NCBI GenBank assembly: GCA_964020085.1
Contig: OZ026606.1
Location: forward strand, 8,859,683 to 8,923,682
DNA from: Micromussa lordhowensis
Lineage: Eukaryota; Cnidaria; Anthozoa; Scleractinia; Lobophylliidae
Reading direction: 5' to 3'
Length of the DNA stretch: 64,000 nucleotides
Each line of letters opens with the position of its first letter. Within the stretch, counting starts at the first letter, position 1. Position numbers and translations under genes: made by a program. The notes beneath the pieces were generated by a model. That model searched no databases, was not told the origin of the DNA, and saw only the letters and a program-made list of their open reading frames with translations. Positions 1-10,205 of this stretch are shown here, piece after piece.

Positions 1-257
1 ATAGAAGGGCGGAATGAAGAAAACAATACCATCCTTGCAGGCATCCCCTAGCGCGATCGTCCCGTGTCTGATCTTCTCGCGCTTCAAGCACCTGTCTTTG
101 CCCTTTCCCTCCCCTTTGGACGCCTGCCACGCAGGCTATCTATCAACACTTGATTGCAAATGCCTTTAGTGCACGAGATCCATGGGATCTACTGTGTACT
201 TCAAAAAAGAATGAATGGAAGCTAGATCTACACTGTAGATATAATGAATGGAAGCTA

Positions 258-517
258 CAATGGGTGACAAAAGTGTTGGGACACTTGGCAGCAAAATTCA
301 GTTTTTGAGCATCTTGAAAACATTCCCCCCCCCCGTTCCCCTTAAACAATATTGATTTTTCTATTTCTTAGACAGTACAGACCACAGCTCCCACACACCA
401 TTGAATTGGGGGTCAGGTATCAAAAAGGTAATGCTAGATGCAAATAAAATAGAACAAGTGCTTCAATACCGAAATGCATTATTTTCTAAGTGTCTCAAAT
501 ACTTTTGATGCCCATTG
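258..517. mobile_element. Tc1/mariner-type MITE
   Basis: A 260-bp element is bounded by inverted ends (CAATGGGTGACAAAAGTGTT at the left; the right end reverse-complemented is similar, with several mismatches) and by a TA dinucleotide on each side, the usual Tc1/mariner target duplication. It has no transposase ORF. It sits inside a local repeat whose unit contains GAATGGAAGCTAGATC. A related element with TGGACAAAA-type ends lies at 36118-36389. Confidence 0.6.
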
Positions 518-1594
518 TAGATCTGCAGCGTAGATACAATGAATGGAAGCTAGATCAATCTGTAGACAATCCTAGGTCACTGGATCTGAAACCTGTGGAA
601 AATGGAATTTCTCATTTCAAACTGCAGCCACCCTCCCCTCTCTAGTGCATACCTCCTCATCACTGTCATCATCTGAGTCTACAGGCATTTTGAAACAATT
701 GGGTGTCACTTGACCTACTCACTGCAAAATGTCAAGCTGAAGTAATGTACTAGCTACTAGGACATTGAGAATTTGTTTTCTTTACTAAGAAAGATGTTAA
801 GTTTTCTCAGCCAAAGGTTCATCAAATACAAATACATGACATTCAAAGAAATGTCCTTAAATAATTTCAGATGACAACAAAAATATAAATAACAACTTTG
901 AGAAAGCTTGCAAAATTGGATCATCCAAACATACATTAAGTCTAATGCACTGCTTTGCCATTGACATTTTGATGTAAATATTCCAGAATAAAATTAAAAC
1001 TGAAAAAAAATTTCCCCTTGACTGAGAGCAAATCAAAATTCAATTATCAGCAATCAATAATAATTTTTTTTTAATAACTAATATAACATAGCTAGCAAAG
1101 CTGTGATATCAAACTTAATATCTGTAAGAGTGCATAAAAATCTAACGATGTGCACTTGCAATATGAGCAGAGTTAACTATACTTCACCAGATAAATTCAT
1201 TCCACTGGCAATGTTATAACTCATGGCTTAAGTTGCGCTGTGCATCATTGACTTATGGATACACTCGAGAAGTTTGGAGAGCACTCAAGAAGCAAGAGTT
1301 GCTCTTGGCAGCACCTCATGCAACTCTTATGCTTCTCTTGTGAGCTCCAAACTTCATGCATGCATCATCACTTTATAATGCAGACTAAGCTATGAATCAG
1401 TTGTTTACTAAAATGCATTACCATTTGAAAAATGCTGTGCTCATGTATGGATTATGTCCATTTCTACTCCCCTATTGATGGGATGTTAGTCCATAGCAGC
1501 GTTACCCTTCCCTGGTCTTAAAGTGAAGCCTTGGAGTCGACTGGCTCAGAGCTGCTGGAGCTTATCCCGGTTTCAGTAGCATGAAGCGGCTAGG

Positions 1595-1830
1595 AGTATT
1601 TCTACTCCCCCCCCCCCCCCGGATCGGATGCTAGTCCATCACAGGTCACGCCCCTGCAATTTGTTAGGTTTCCCCAACAATTCGCTGGCACCCATTTATA
1701 CTCCTGGGTGGGGGGTGCCGCTGTGAGAGTTAAGTGCCTTGCCCAAGAACACAACAAAGTGTCCCCGGCCAGTGCTCAAACCCGAACCACTCGATCAAGA
1801 TGACTGCATCCTGGTCTTTAACCAGTCTTA
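1595..1830 (-). mobile_element. tRNA-derived SINE copy (minus strand)
   Basis: Read on the minus strand, the segment starts with a pol III B-box-like stretch (GTGGTTCGGGTTTGAG), continues with a conserved GGGCAAGGCACTTAACTC block, and ends with a GGACTAGCATCCGATCC block next to a C homopolymer. The same three blocks recur on the plus strand near 19719-19860, and partial copies lie at about 1440-1560 and 1840-1960. The family is not one I can name. Confidence 0.55.
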
Positions 1831-2927
1831 AATTTGCTGTAACTCATTTGTAGGCCTTGGTCATGGACAGGGGTACTACAAAAGCAAAGTGTCTTTCCCA
1901 AGCACAGAACCCAATGACCCCTGTCAGGGCTCAAACCAAAACCACTTGATAGGGAGGACCAACAAACCTCCCACCAACTCTGACAGGAAGAAACAAAAAA
2001 GTGTATCTACAAGCAAACACTGAAGACATGGTTTGTGATCCTGATTTCTAGTTTATTGTTATATTTCCTTTGCTATACAAAAAGGATTTTAAAAATACCA
2101 AATATTAGCTCTAGTAATACCATTACAAATGTATTGCTCTTGTACCTTTCAAGTGGGAAAATTTACATAAAATACACAAGACTGAATTTCAAAAAACAGT
2201 TAAGATACAATTAGGATCAAAATTCTTATTAAGCAGTTAAAACACAAAGTACAAATTGTCATCATTACTCAGTTACAGGGATAATGCAGTGCAGAACCTA
2301 AGGTGTTCACACAGGGTTGAAGAAAATATTGGACCTCCTGTGAGAATGGGTTAATTAAGGGGTGAGTTGACCCACCTTTGATCAATTGCATTGAACAACC
2401 TTCAACTTTCTCACTCCAATAATGAAGAGCAGGGGAAGGCAAAAATGGCAGGAAGAGCTTCTCCCTAGGCCCAGCACTGGCATTTACCCATCTCTGAAGT
2501 AATAAAAGTCTCTGATTACACGCTGGTAAATAGATCTTTGAAACCTTAAAAAGTTTTGATAAACTAAAAGAATTATTGGGTTAAAAGAATTATTGTTCCA
2601 CACAACAGCATGCTAAGAAAGTAACCATCAGGGACCGCAGAGACAATTTTAAGTGGTAGGGCTAAAAAATCTGACCTATACAAACAAACGTTATGGTCAG
2701 CGTTTAGACATTTATCTTCATTTGTGCGGCATCTAGAGCCTAGAAAATAAATACCAGCAATAAAAGTGTAGGGCTATCCTCCCCCTTTAGGGTCCCTGAC
2801 CACTGGCCTAACACATAGTAAAAAAAAAATCATGGCAGAGTCTCAATAGTCTCAAAAAAGCTCAATATTCTTATCGGTAGATAATAAAAGCTAATGAGTC
2901 ATATCTCTTATCTGCAGATGTTCACAG

Positions 2928-2933
2928 TTTATT
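2928..2933 (-). terminator. Polyadenylation signal AATAAA of the protease gene
   Basis: On the minus strand AATAAA lies about 20 bases after the stop codon of the trypsin-like gene. This fits a very short 3' UTR and supports the gene being expressed in this orientation. Confidence 0.55.
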
Positions 2934-2952
2934 ATACAACATTATAAACTGA

Positions 2953-4986
2953 CTATGAAGTGTTAACAACATTGTCAGCCAGTTCAACTACCTCAGACAA
3001 CTCCTCTTTATGTTCTCCGTCATACTCACTGATAGAGTTTTTGACAAATTCTACCACCAGATGCCCTGGTAAAGCATTACTTAAATTAAACTGAGTGTGT
3101 GTTTCAAGGGCATCATACAGTTTTAATGTCAGTAGTGCCACAGGGGTCTGACGATTCCTTGGGTCCGAGTAATAACTCACTGCCATATCACATTTTTTGG
3201 AAAAAACTGGCAAATCAGGAATGGCATGGGTTTGCAATGATTTCTTTATATTTTCAATAGTTTGCATTTCTTCCAATGTTAGAATATCTTTGAAATGCTT
3301 TTGTGTTGCAACGCCAACCACCTTTAATTGACCATTGACCCAACGTAGCACAGGGCCACCTGAATTGCCAGAGTTGAGTGAACAATTCAATACAATCATT
3401 GAATGACCTGCTAAGACTCTCTTGGAACCAGAGACATTGCCACTCACAAAGAGAGCTGTTTCTTCTGTGTGACTCACGGGATAACCAAAAGCAAAAACTG
3501 ACATGCCTGGTAATAATGACTGGTTAGATAACTGCAATGGACCAATTCCACATTGCTCCAGATTAAGATCTGGACAATATAGTAATGCCAAATCTTTCCC
3601 TACATCACAGTGAGCAACCCTGCAAGGCAGATCCTCAATCACTGCATTGGAATTGTTAATCGCAGCATTGGAAATGCAAATTTTATGCCTCTCTGTGATT
3701 TCAATAACATGCTTATTGGTGATGATAAAGTGATCATGAATAACAAATCCAGAGCCATGCTCAATTTCAATATTTCTGGTGGCTTCGTCATACTCTTTTT
3801 GAATACTAACCCTTTCCTCATCAACCTTTTCATTAGTTTTATCACACTCTGGTTCCTCTTCACTTGCATACATAAATGCAGCAAGGAATGGTTTGGTATC
3901 AAATTGAACAATTGCATTTTTAATATCACTAATGTCGTAAGTCTGACCACATTTATCAGTCTCCTTCTTGGGAAATATTTCCGTGTCATTTGGAAGGGTG
4001 CCTGCAAAGCAATCTCTCACTCGGCGCTCTGCATCACTCCTGGTATATTCAGGTAGGTTACTACTAACTTCATGATTTCTGGATTTCTGATATTCTTCTT
4101 CCAAGTCAGCCCTGTGTTCATCAATTAACTTCTTCAGCTCATCAGCTCCAGGCCCTGCTTTCGGATATTTTTGAAAGCTTTTTCTATCAAATTTTAGAAG
4201 TACTTCGTAAATGTCAAAAATATCATAATTCTGAGTTGTATCTGGCTCCATCCATCCATCCTTACTGATTTGCAGTTTGATAGGAGAATTGTCAGGAGAC
4301 CATGGCAGGACATAATAACATTCCCTTAAGTACCTCAGAGCTTGATCTGCCGAATATTTAGGAAGCGCTTCCCTCACATTTCCCTCGGCCTTGAGAGCTT
4401 CAGCATATTCTTGTTCTAAAGAAGTTCTGTTTGCCTCACATGCCTCTCTTATTTCATCCCAATGAACAAAAGCCTTATGAATTTCAAGAATGTTGTACGA
4501 GTCTTTAGGTTTGTCACTAAGGGTCTCTCGATCTTCTGCAAAGTTTCCAGCAAAGCAATCCCTCACTCGGCGTTGTGCAACAACCCAGGAATATCCGAGT
4601 CGACTATCTGGGTTAGCAGTGGCTTTCTCGAGCTCCCTTTCAACATCAGCTCTCCGTTCGTCAATCAAATTCCTCTTTTTAACGGACTCGGGTCCTTCTT
4701 TGGGGTACTTTGCAACGCATTTCCTTTTATCAAACTCATCACGTGCATCATGAATATCGACAATGTCGTAAGAACTCTTGAAATTTCCATGGTTATCAGA
4801 GGGAAGAACATGCTTATGAAAGTGCCGCCACATATTCCACCCTGCATAACAACCCTTCAATCGCTCCAGCGCTGTTCTTCGGTCATATTTCCGTGTTTTT
4901 GGTTTGCCGTAAATCTTCACTTTTACGCAAGCGTTCAAAGCCTTTCGTCCCTCATCGCCCAGAGCATCATAGCTACTTAATTGCAT
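2953..4986 (-). CDS. Trypsin-like serine protease with four N-terminal repeats, intronless
   Basis: An uninterrupted 677-residue frame. Roughly the first 405 residues hold four diverged repeats of about 80-100 residues. Each has a basic helix with RRVRDCF/LRECY-type wording, a YDIxDI motif, FDxxxF, and an acidic end such as DERRADVE or DEHRADLE. From about residue 410 a trypsin/HtrA-like domain follows: GSGFV, histidine in NKHVIE (about 425), aspartate in GKDLALL (about 465), and serine in GNSGGP (about 541), so the catalytic triad looks complete. No signal peptide is visible, suggesting an intracellular enzyme. The repeats may be a protein-binding module; I do not recognise them as a named domain. 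The ATG at 4986 is the first in frame. Substrate and pathway are unknown. The lack of introns contrasts with its neighbours and may point to a retrocopy or a lineage-expanded family. Confidence 0.85.
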   Translation of the reverse strand: MQLSSYDALGDEGRKALNACVKVKIYGKPKTRKYDRRTALERLKGCYAGWNMWRHFHKHVLPSDNHGNFKSSYDIVDIHDARDEFDKRKCVAKYPKEGPESVKKRNLIDERRADVERELEKATANPDSRLGYSWVVAQRRVRDCFAGNFAEDRETLSDKPKDSYNILEIHKAFVHWDEIREACEANRTSLEQEYAEALKAEGNVREALPKYSADQALRYLRECYYVLPWSPDNSPIKLQISKDGWMEPDTTQNYDIFDIYEVLLKFDRKSFQKYPKAGPGADELKKLIDEHRADLEEEYQKSRNHEVSSNLPEYTRSDAERRVRDCFAGTLPNDTEIFPKKETDKCGQTYDISDIKNAIVQFDTKPFLAAFMYASEEEPECDKTNEKVDEERVSIQKEYDEATRNIEIEHGSGFVIHDHFIITNKHVIEITERHKICISNAAINNSNAVIEDLPCRVAHCDVGKDLALLYCPDLNLEQCGIGPLQLSNQSLLPGMSVFAFGYPVSHTEETALFVSGNVSGSKRVLAGHSMIVLNCSLNSGNSGGPVLRWVNGQLKVVGVATQKHFKDILTLEEMQTIENIKKSLQTHAIPDLPVFSKKCDMAVSYYSDPRNRQTPVALLTLKLYDALETHTQFNLSNALPGHLVVEFVKNSISEYDGEHKEELSEVVELADNVVNTS

Positions 4987-5337
4987 GTTACATGTACGTC
5001 GAAGTCCAAGCAGAATTGATTACATTTCTCCAGCTAGTTCGTAAGGAGGTGCATATGGTGACAATGGGCGCTGATCAACATATATGTAAGCTGGATTTTC
5101 CTTCAGTTCCAACAAGGTTACGATCAACCAGAAAGGCTGTAAACAGGTTAGAAAATGGCGTTCCCTTGCTTCATGGTGCAATAGCTTGGTAACCACACGA
5201 TTGTCCCGGAAGAATCTAAATAAACAATAGCCTCCATTTGGCGCGAAATTGTCCGCAGACTTTGGGCGCTTTACCGGCCATTCGACCAAAACTTCCGGGG
5301 CGAATTTCCGGAAATTTCCATTCGCTTTTTTCACCAA

Positions 5338-5480
5338 TCCCATAATACAGTTCATTTTGGGGGGTTATTTACATTAAAACAATGGATAATCAGTTCACTG
5401 AAGCATGATACAGTCCCAAGAGTAAATAAATTGCATTGTTTTTATGTAAAGAACCCCCCAAAACGTATTGCATTATGGGA
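5338..5480. mobile_element. Short MITE with roughly 45-bp inverted ends
   Basis: Starts TCCCATAAT and ends ATTATGGGA. The two arms share TTTTGGGGGGTT and the following ACATNAAAACAATG in inverted orientation with a few mismatches. It is 143 bp with no coding capacity, nested in the larger repeat. Confidence 0.6.
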
Positions 5481-6197
5481 TCGTGAAAACAGTCACATGG
5501 CAAATGGTACAGTCTTTGCGAATGGTACAGTCTTTTTCCAGTGTGGAAGACGATAATTGTTCGCTTGGAATTTTTCAATGACTTCTAGGTTTAAATCACA
5601 AATATAGAAGCAAACAGAACACTGATAAGTCGACACCGTGACTTTTTATAGATCACAACAGCAGAGATCTTGCGCAAACCACAACGGCAACGAAAACTTC
5701 GCAAAACAAGGGGTTTAATAAGTCGTACAATGGTTCTGCACGCGTTATAAATCTTTGTACGTTTCCCAGCCAACCTATGCAAAACAAACAAGTACACCAC
5801 GGGGGCATTATTTTTCTTCACGAATTTAGCTGTAGCTAGTATTTATCGACATATAAGTAGAAAGGTTCTAAAGTGTTTCTTTTATCGAATGCGCGTCATC
5901 CTTGCGTGAGATGTCCAACTCGCTGTAATCGCGGCCAAAAGAACTAGCTAGCACTGAGTAGAAACTTGGGAATTTGCATAAATTCCGAAAAATAGGACAA
6001 CCTCGTGAGGTATTTCCAAATTTTCGAAAAAATTTTCTTGGAAATTTCCGTTCCATTTGACTTTCATCCCGGAATTTCCGGAATTTTCGGTTGAATGGTT
6101 CGCTTTTCGGAAATTCAACAATTTCCATGTTTTCTGGAACTTTTCCCCGGAAATTTCCGTACCATTTGTCCCCGTTTCGAAAATTTTGAAATTATCT

Positions 6198-6247
6198 GTT
6201 CCGAGAAGCGAACAGTTTTCCGAGAGCGAAGCTCGGAGAAAACTGTG
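6198..6247. repeat. Short hairpin
   Basis: CAGTTTTCCGAG, a short spacer containing GAGCGAAGCTC, then CTCGGAGAAAACTG: an imperfect inverted repeat within the 1.1-kb element. Function unknown. Confidence 0.4.
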
Positions 6248-6265
6248 AACTTCGAGGAACAGATT

Positions 6266-6299
<34 letters not shown>

Positions 6300-6804
6300 C
6301 CCAAATGGAGGCTATTGGACGAAGACGGCTTTCTCCCGGTAGCCTTCAGAAAGGTTCAGAAAATCGGGAAAGGACTGAGAAGTAATGGAACCAGCAATAT
6401 AGCAGGATTTTTGTAAAAAAAAACCCGATTCACGAGGCTTGGGAAAGACTGAAAGGATCGCGCTCGTGCGAGCGTTTCTTTGTTGACATTTTACTCGAGC
6501 AAGCAGACCATTACTCGTTGTTTTTTTTTCTCGATATTCAGACATTCTATCAGGTCCTCTTCGCTCAGGTATACTCTGTGAGATTGACTCCGATTTATTT
6601 GTTTTTAGCTATCAGGACAGTTTTGTTAACCCTTTGAATACTAAAAATACAGCAAATAAATGCCGTTTTTAGCCCTAAAATCAGTTTTTTAGCTGCCATG
6701 ACCCTAAGTGGGCCTTAGTTTCACTGAAAAAGCTATTTTGTGACCAAACTGATAGATTTCCTCAAGATTTGACACAAAAATGCGCAAAATTTGGATTTTG
6801 TTTT

Positions 6805-6960
6805 TGCGATTGCCCGTTTCAAACTTTTTTCTTGCCCTTTTCCTCTCCTTTTTCTCGGTCCTTTTACTCTTGCTACCTTTGGCGTTTCATATTCTTTCTG
6901 TATGTCCCAAAAAGTTGGGTGTTAACTAAGGCCAAAGCCTGGAAATGAGACTTTGATCAG
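6805..6960. repeat. 156-bp exact direct repeat, copy 1
   Basis: Identical to 8329-8484 along its full length; flanking sequences differ. It is pyrimidine-rich (repeated CTTTTTC and CTCC) and non-coding. Identity over 156 bp implies a recent duplication or two recent insertions of one repeat family. Confidence 0.7.
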
Positions 6961-7696
6961 TTATAGGTCTAATGAGCCATTTTACGACCATTTTTGCACC
7001 AAAACTGATAACGTTGACTTTCAAGCTGCTACGTCACAATGCCATCAAAATCCGAAAACGACTGTTGTGCAGATAGAACTAACCCAGCTCTACCATCTGC
7101 CTATCAAGAATGTCCAGTGACATTTAAATTGATGACGTCACAAGTGGTACACAGAGCACGACCATTAACTGGCCATATATGGCCAGTTGGGAGGCAAAGG
7201 GTTAATATGATAAGGACTCGTGTATAAAATCAGTAAAATTCATAACATTGCACATCAGCATATTCAGGCTTGTTATGAACCACGGACTTACCGTTGCCTT
7301 GTTTTTGCATTGCTCATAGGGCTTTTCATGTGTTCCACTACATTGGTCAATACAGTTGTTATTTACCGTTTTAAAACACGAAAAAACAAGTCGCTTTCCC
7401 TGACTAGTTGAGCGAGTCGACCTTTCTTTCTTTTTTTTTATTAGGCTTAGTTACGACAAACTTACAAATATGCAAAAAAAAAAGAAAAACAAACAAACAA
7501 ACAATTAACAATAGAATTAGGTAATGCTGCCCAAGAGGGTCGGTACGAACGGGAGACCCATGCGAGGTACCACCCGGATGAAAAAAATACAGAAATATAA
7601 AATGCATGACAAAATAGAGAGAGAGAGAGAGAGAGAGAGAAAAAAATGGTTTTGTAACACGAATCTAAGAATTAATATAAAGTTAGTACGAGTATG

Positions 7697-8160
7697 TTAT
7701 AGGTGATTGCACGCACACAATCTAACAGAGGACCAAGTACACGGCCACTCCACATCAAAGGTTTTCAGAGAGTCAAATACAGTTTCTTTAACATAGTTTT
7801 GAAAAGTATTTAGACTACTGAAGATAGTCTCGGGCGCAGAGTTACAGATAGTGTTTCAGAGTCTAACAATTCTGTTAAAATACGAGGCTTGAAATGTTGA
7901 AGTTGTACAAAGAGGAGATTTCAGATTAAATGAGTTGCTTTGCCTTGTACGGCCATGTGTAACAAAAGAGACAAAATTATGTATATTTAAATCAGTATAT
8001 CCATACAAGCACTTGTAGAAAAATAGTAAATCCTTAAGCTCTCTGTTAAGCACCAGAGGTAGCAGGTTGAGCCTCTCTAGCCTCTCTCTATATGAAAGTT
8101 CACCAACGCGGGTTCTTAGTATCCATCGCGTGGCTCTCCTTTGTACTCACTGAATCTTGG
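7697..8160 (-). pseudogene. 3' fragment of a non-LTR (LINE) reverse-transcriptase ORF
   Basis: On the minus strand a frame begins near 8155 (QRRATRWIL, then LSYRERLERLNLLPL), runs through VFLFFYKCLYG-like wording and SFVTHGRTRQSNS, and ends at a stop near 7697 after FDVEWPCTWSS. This wording is typical of the C-terminal end of CR1/Jockey-type LINE polymerases downstream of the RT core. The catalytic YADD core and the endonuclease are absent, so it is a 5'-truncated dead copy. The GA microsatellite just beyond could be the tail of the insertion. Confidence 0.7.
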
Positions 8161-9380
8161 CTGTAATTGAGAGATTACCATGAGTGGCGAATGGGATATA
8201 AATAGCGCTTATCTGTCACTTTGTCGCGTCGGCATGACGCGGCAAAGTGACAGTTCTATTGTTTTCCGATGAAAGAAACCAGTCAAGTTCGCGCGTGCGC
8301 TACATCGTGATAGAGTTTTGATGTTTCATGCGATTGCCCGTTTCAAACTTTTTTCTTGCCCTTTTCCTCTCCTTTTTCTCGGTCCTTTTACTCTTGCTAC
8401 CTTTGGCGTTTCATATTCTTTCTGTATGTCCCAAAAAGTTGGGTGTTAACTAAGGCCAAAGCCTGGAAATGAGACTTTGATCAGCTTCTTGTGTTGCTCG
8501 AGAAGAGAGCTGGAAATTATGCATCATATGTTCGTAATAATTAACGCCTCTTTTCAGAATTATTAGTGACCAGGTTATGGAAGTCGAGGCCATGAATTTG
8601 ACTGCCTGATATTTGGCTCAGAAGCTAGTTTGTTTGGAAGACATCAAAGGGGGCAAATTTGACGTTGTTTGTGCATCGGTGGAAAGTGCCACAGATAAGC
8701 GATTTCTACAATCACTGAAGAACAACACTACAGTAAAAACCCGCATATAAGAACCTAACACAGTCTGTATGCAATAATACTCTAAACACTATTATAGTGA
8801 AGGTTACAGTACTATAGGTTTGATTATAACAGAATCAGATTAAAATAGTATAGTATTTTGCTTAACGAAGCCTCCAAGAATACTGTTTTTGGACGTTAAA
8901 CACCAGATCATTTAAAAATTCAGCTTTATTTCTTGAACAAAAGTTAAGAACCTAGTTCGCCTAATTTTACACTAAATAGCAATCAATGTACGTGGTACGA
9001 GGCGCATTTCCGCAACGGCCTGAGAATCTCGGTGTTGGATGAAGATCTGAGCCAAGCTCAGTTGGCGCAACTGGAAGAATTTCTAGACGTAGATGTAGCT
9101 GACCTCCTATATTGAGCCAGACCATGCTGTCACATTCAGATGTTACGACCATTAAACCAACACCTTGAACGAGATTATCTCTGTGGTCTCTTTTTTTTAA
9201 GCTAGATACGTCTTGGGACCCCTCCCCTCCTCTCTCTCCCTCCCTCGAGGGCAAAAAAAACCCAGAAAGCCGGCTGACGCGATGCTTCGGTGCGCGCGCA
9301 CGCGCGCTCTCCCAGTCACAGGCACACCCCCCACTTGGGTCGGCGACCGAGGGAAAGAGAGAGAGAGCGCGCGCTGACAG
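8161..9380. other. Intergenic, no gene seen
   Basis: Contains a near-perfect hairpin at about 8215-8252 (GTCACTTTG/CAAAGTGAC arms around GCGTCGGCATGACGC), the second copy of the 156-bp duplication (8329-8484), and from about 9280 a GC-rich stretch with alternating GCGCGC runs leading into the telomere-like block. Confidence 0.5.
8329..8484. repeat. 156-bp exact direct repeat, copy 2
   Basis: Base-for-base the same as 6805-6960, exactly 1,524 bp downstream. Unrelated sequence lies on either side of both copies. Confidence 0.7.
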
Positions 9381-9384
9381 CGCG

Positions 9385-10095
9385 AGCTAGGGTTTAGCGA
9401 GGTGGTTCAGGTCCGTCCGCGTCCGTTAGGGTTATGGGCTTAGTTAGGCTTAGTTAGGCCAGGAGCCCATCACTAGGAGCCAGCAACTACCCCATATTCC
9501 TGTCACGGCGTTTTCACAGACCTGTCTATTTTTAGCTTGAGTTTACCGCGAATTCAGACTCCCGCAGGGACAACAGTGACAAATCATAAGCGCGGACTTG
9601 ATTCTTTAATTGACGTCGGCATTTTCACTGGAAGATTAAAAGGAAAAGCCGCCATTGTTTCCCTTACCGATGCGCGCTCGTGTAGAACGGAACTGACCTA
9701 TTTCGCGTGAAAAGAAGTCTAATAATAGACCGGTCTGTAAAAATGCCGTGACATAGGCTTAGTATTGGAGTTGCAAGCTCCTAGTGATGGGCTCCTGGTT
9801 AGGCTTAGGGTTAGGGTTAGGGCGGTATTGGCGGTATCGGCGGTATTGGCGGCTAGGGTTATGGGGGCTTGGCGGCTAGGGTTATGGGCTTAATTAGGCT
9901 TAGCCAGCTAGGGTTAGCGCGAGCTGAACCACCGCGGCGGTATTGGCGGCTAGGGTTATGGGCTTAGTTAGGCTTAGCGCGCGCGCCCCCCCACTTGAAC
10001 CACCGCGGCAGTTGGCGGCTAGGGTTATGGGCTTAGTAAGGCTTAGCCAGCTAGGGTTAGCGCGAACCACCGCGGCGGGGTTAGGGTTTTAGCGC
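9385..10095. repeat. Telomere-like TTAGGG/TAGGGTT interstitial block
   Basis: Many TAGGGTT, TTAGGG and TTAGGCTTAG words are arranged in a higher-order repeat of about 60-100 bases that also contains GGCGGCTAGGGTTATGGGC, GAACCACCGCGGC and GCGCGCG. A pure run is short (GGGTTAGGGTTAGGG near 9810). The animal telomere repeat is TTAGGG, so this may be a degenerate interstitial telomeric or subtelomeric satellite. It is interrupted by a 340-bp MITE and abuts the broken DIRS element. Confidence 0.6.
9459..9798. mobile_element. 340-bp MITE inserted into the telomere-like block
   Basis: Inverted ends of about 70 bp start CCAGGAGCCCATCACTAGGAG and share GTCACGGC and ACAGACC further in. The flanks show TTAGG immediately on both sides (9454-9458 and 9799-9803), consistent with a 5-bp target duplication, though in this repeat it could be coincidental. 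No ORF. Confidence 0.65.
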
Positions 10096-10205
10096 CCCTT
10101 TTCGCCCAGTGGTTCAAAAGTGGTTCAAGTGGTGGTTGGGGCGCGTGACGTCATAATTTCTCGAACTTTTATTGGCGGCCATTTTGAAAAAGGGGTGAGG
10201 GGAGG

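Larger units (their letters stand above)
1..2952. other. Intergenic region with repeats, no gene seen
   Basis: I see no coding exon here. The stretch holds diverged copies of a roughly 35-base repeat (about 180-260 and 520-560) interrupted by a small TA-flanked MITE, then several minus-strand SINE-like pieces between about 1440 and 1960, and a foldback-like repeat near 1250-1350 that resembles one at 62560-62650. The last 300 bases are probably the 3' flank of the protease gene on the minus strand. Confidence 0.6.
5225..6317. repeat. Inverted-end repeat element of about 1.1 kb
   Basis: The ends match over 17 bases as an inverted repeat (CAATAGCCTCCATTTGG at 5225 and its complement at 6301-6317). 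Further inside, both flanks carry TTTCCGGAAATTTCC-type wording in opposite orientation. No ORF of note. Related sequence recurs at about 22255-22360. I infer a non-autonomous DNA transposon. Confidence 0.45.
4987..7696. other. Intergenic, repeat-rich upstream region of the protease gene
   Basis: No gene recognised. The protease promoter should lie just above 4986. Beyond it are a 1.1-kb inverted-end repeat (5225-6317) with a nested 143-bp MITE, an AT-rich stretch, the first copy of a 156-bp exact duplication (6805-6960), and a GA microsatellite at about 7617-7640. Confidence 0.5.

Noticed and set aside
9385..10095. A true chromosome end
   Set aside because: The TTAGGG words are degenerate and mixed with other sequence, and ordinary DNA continues on both sides.
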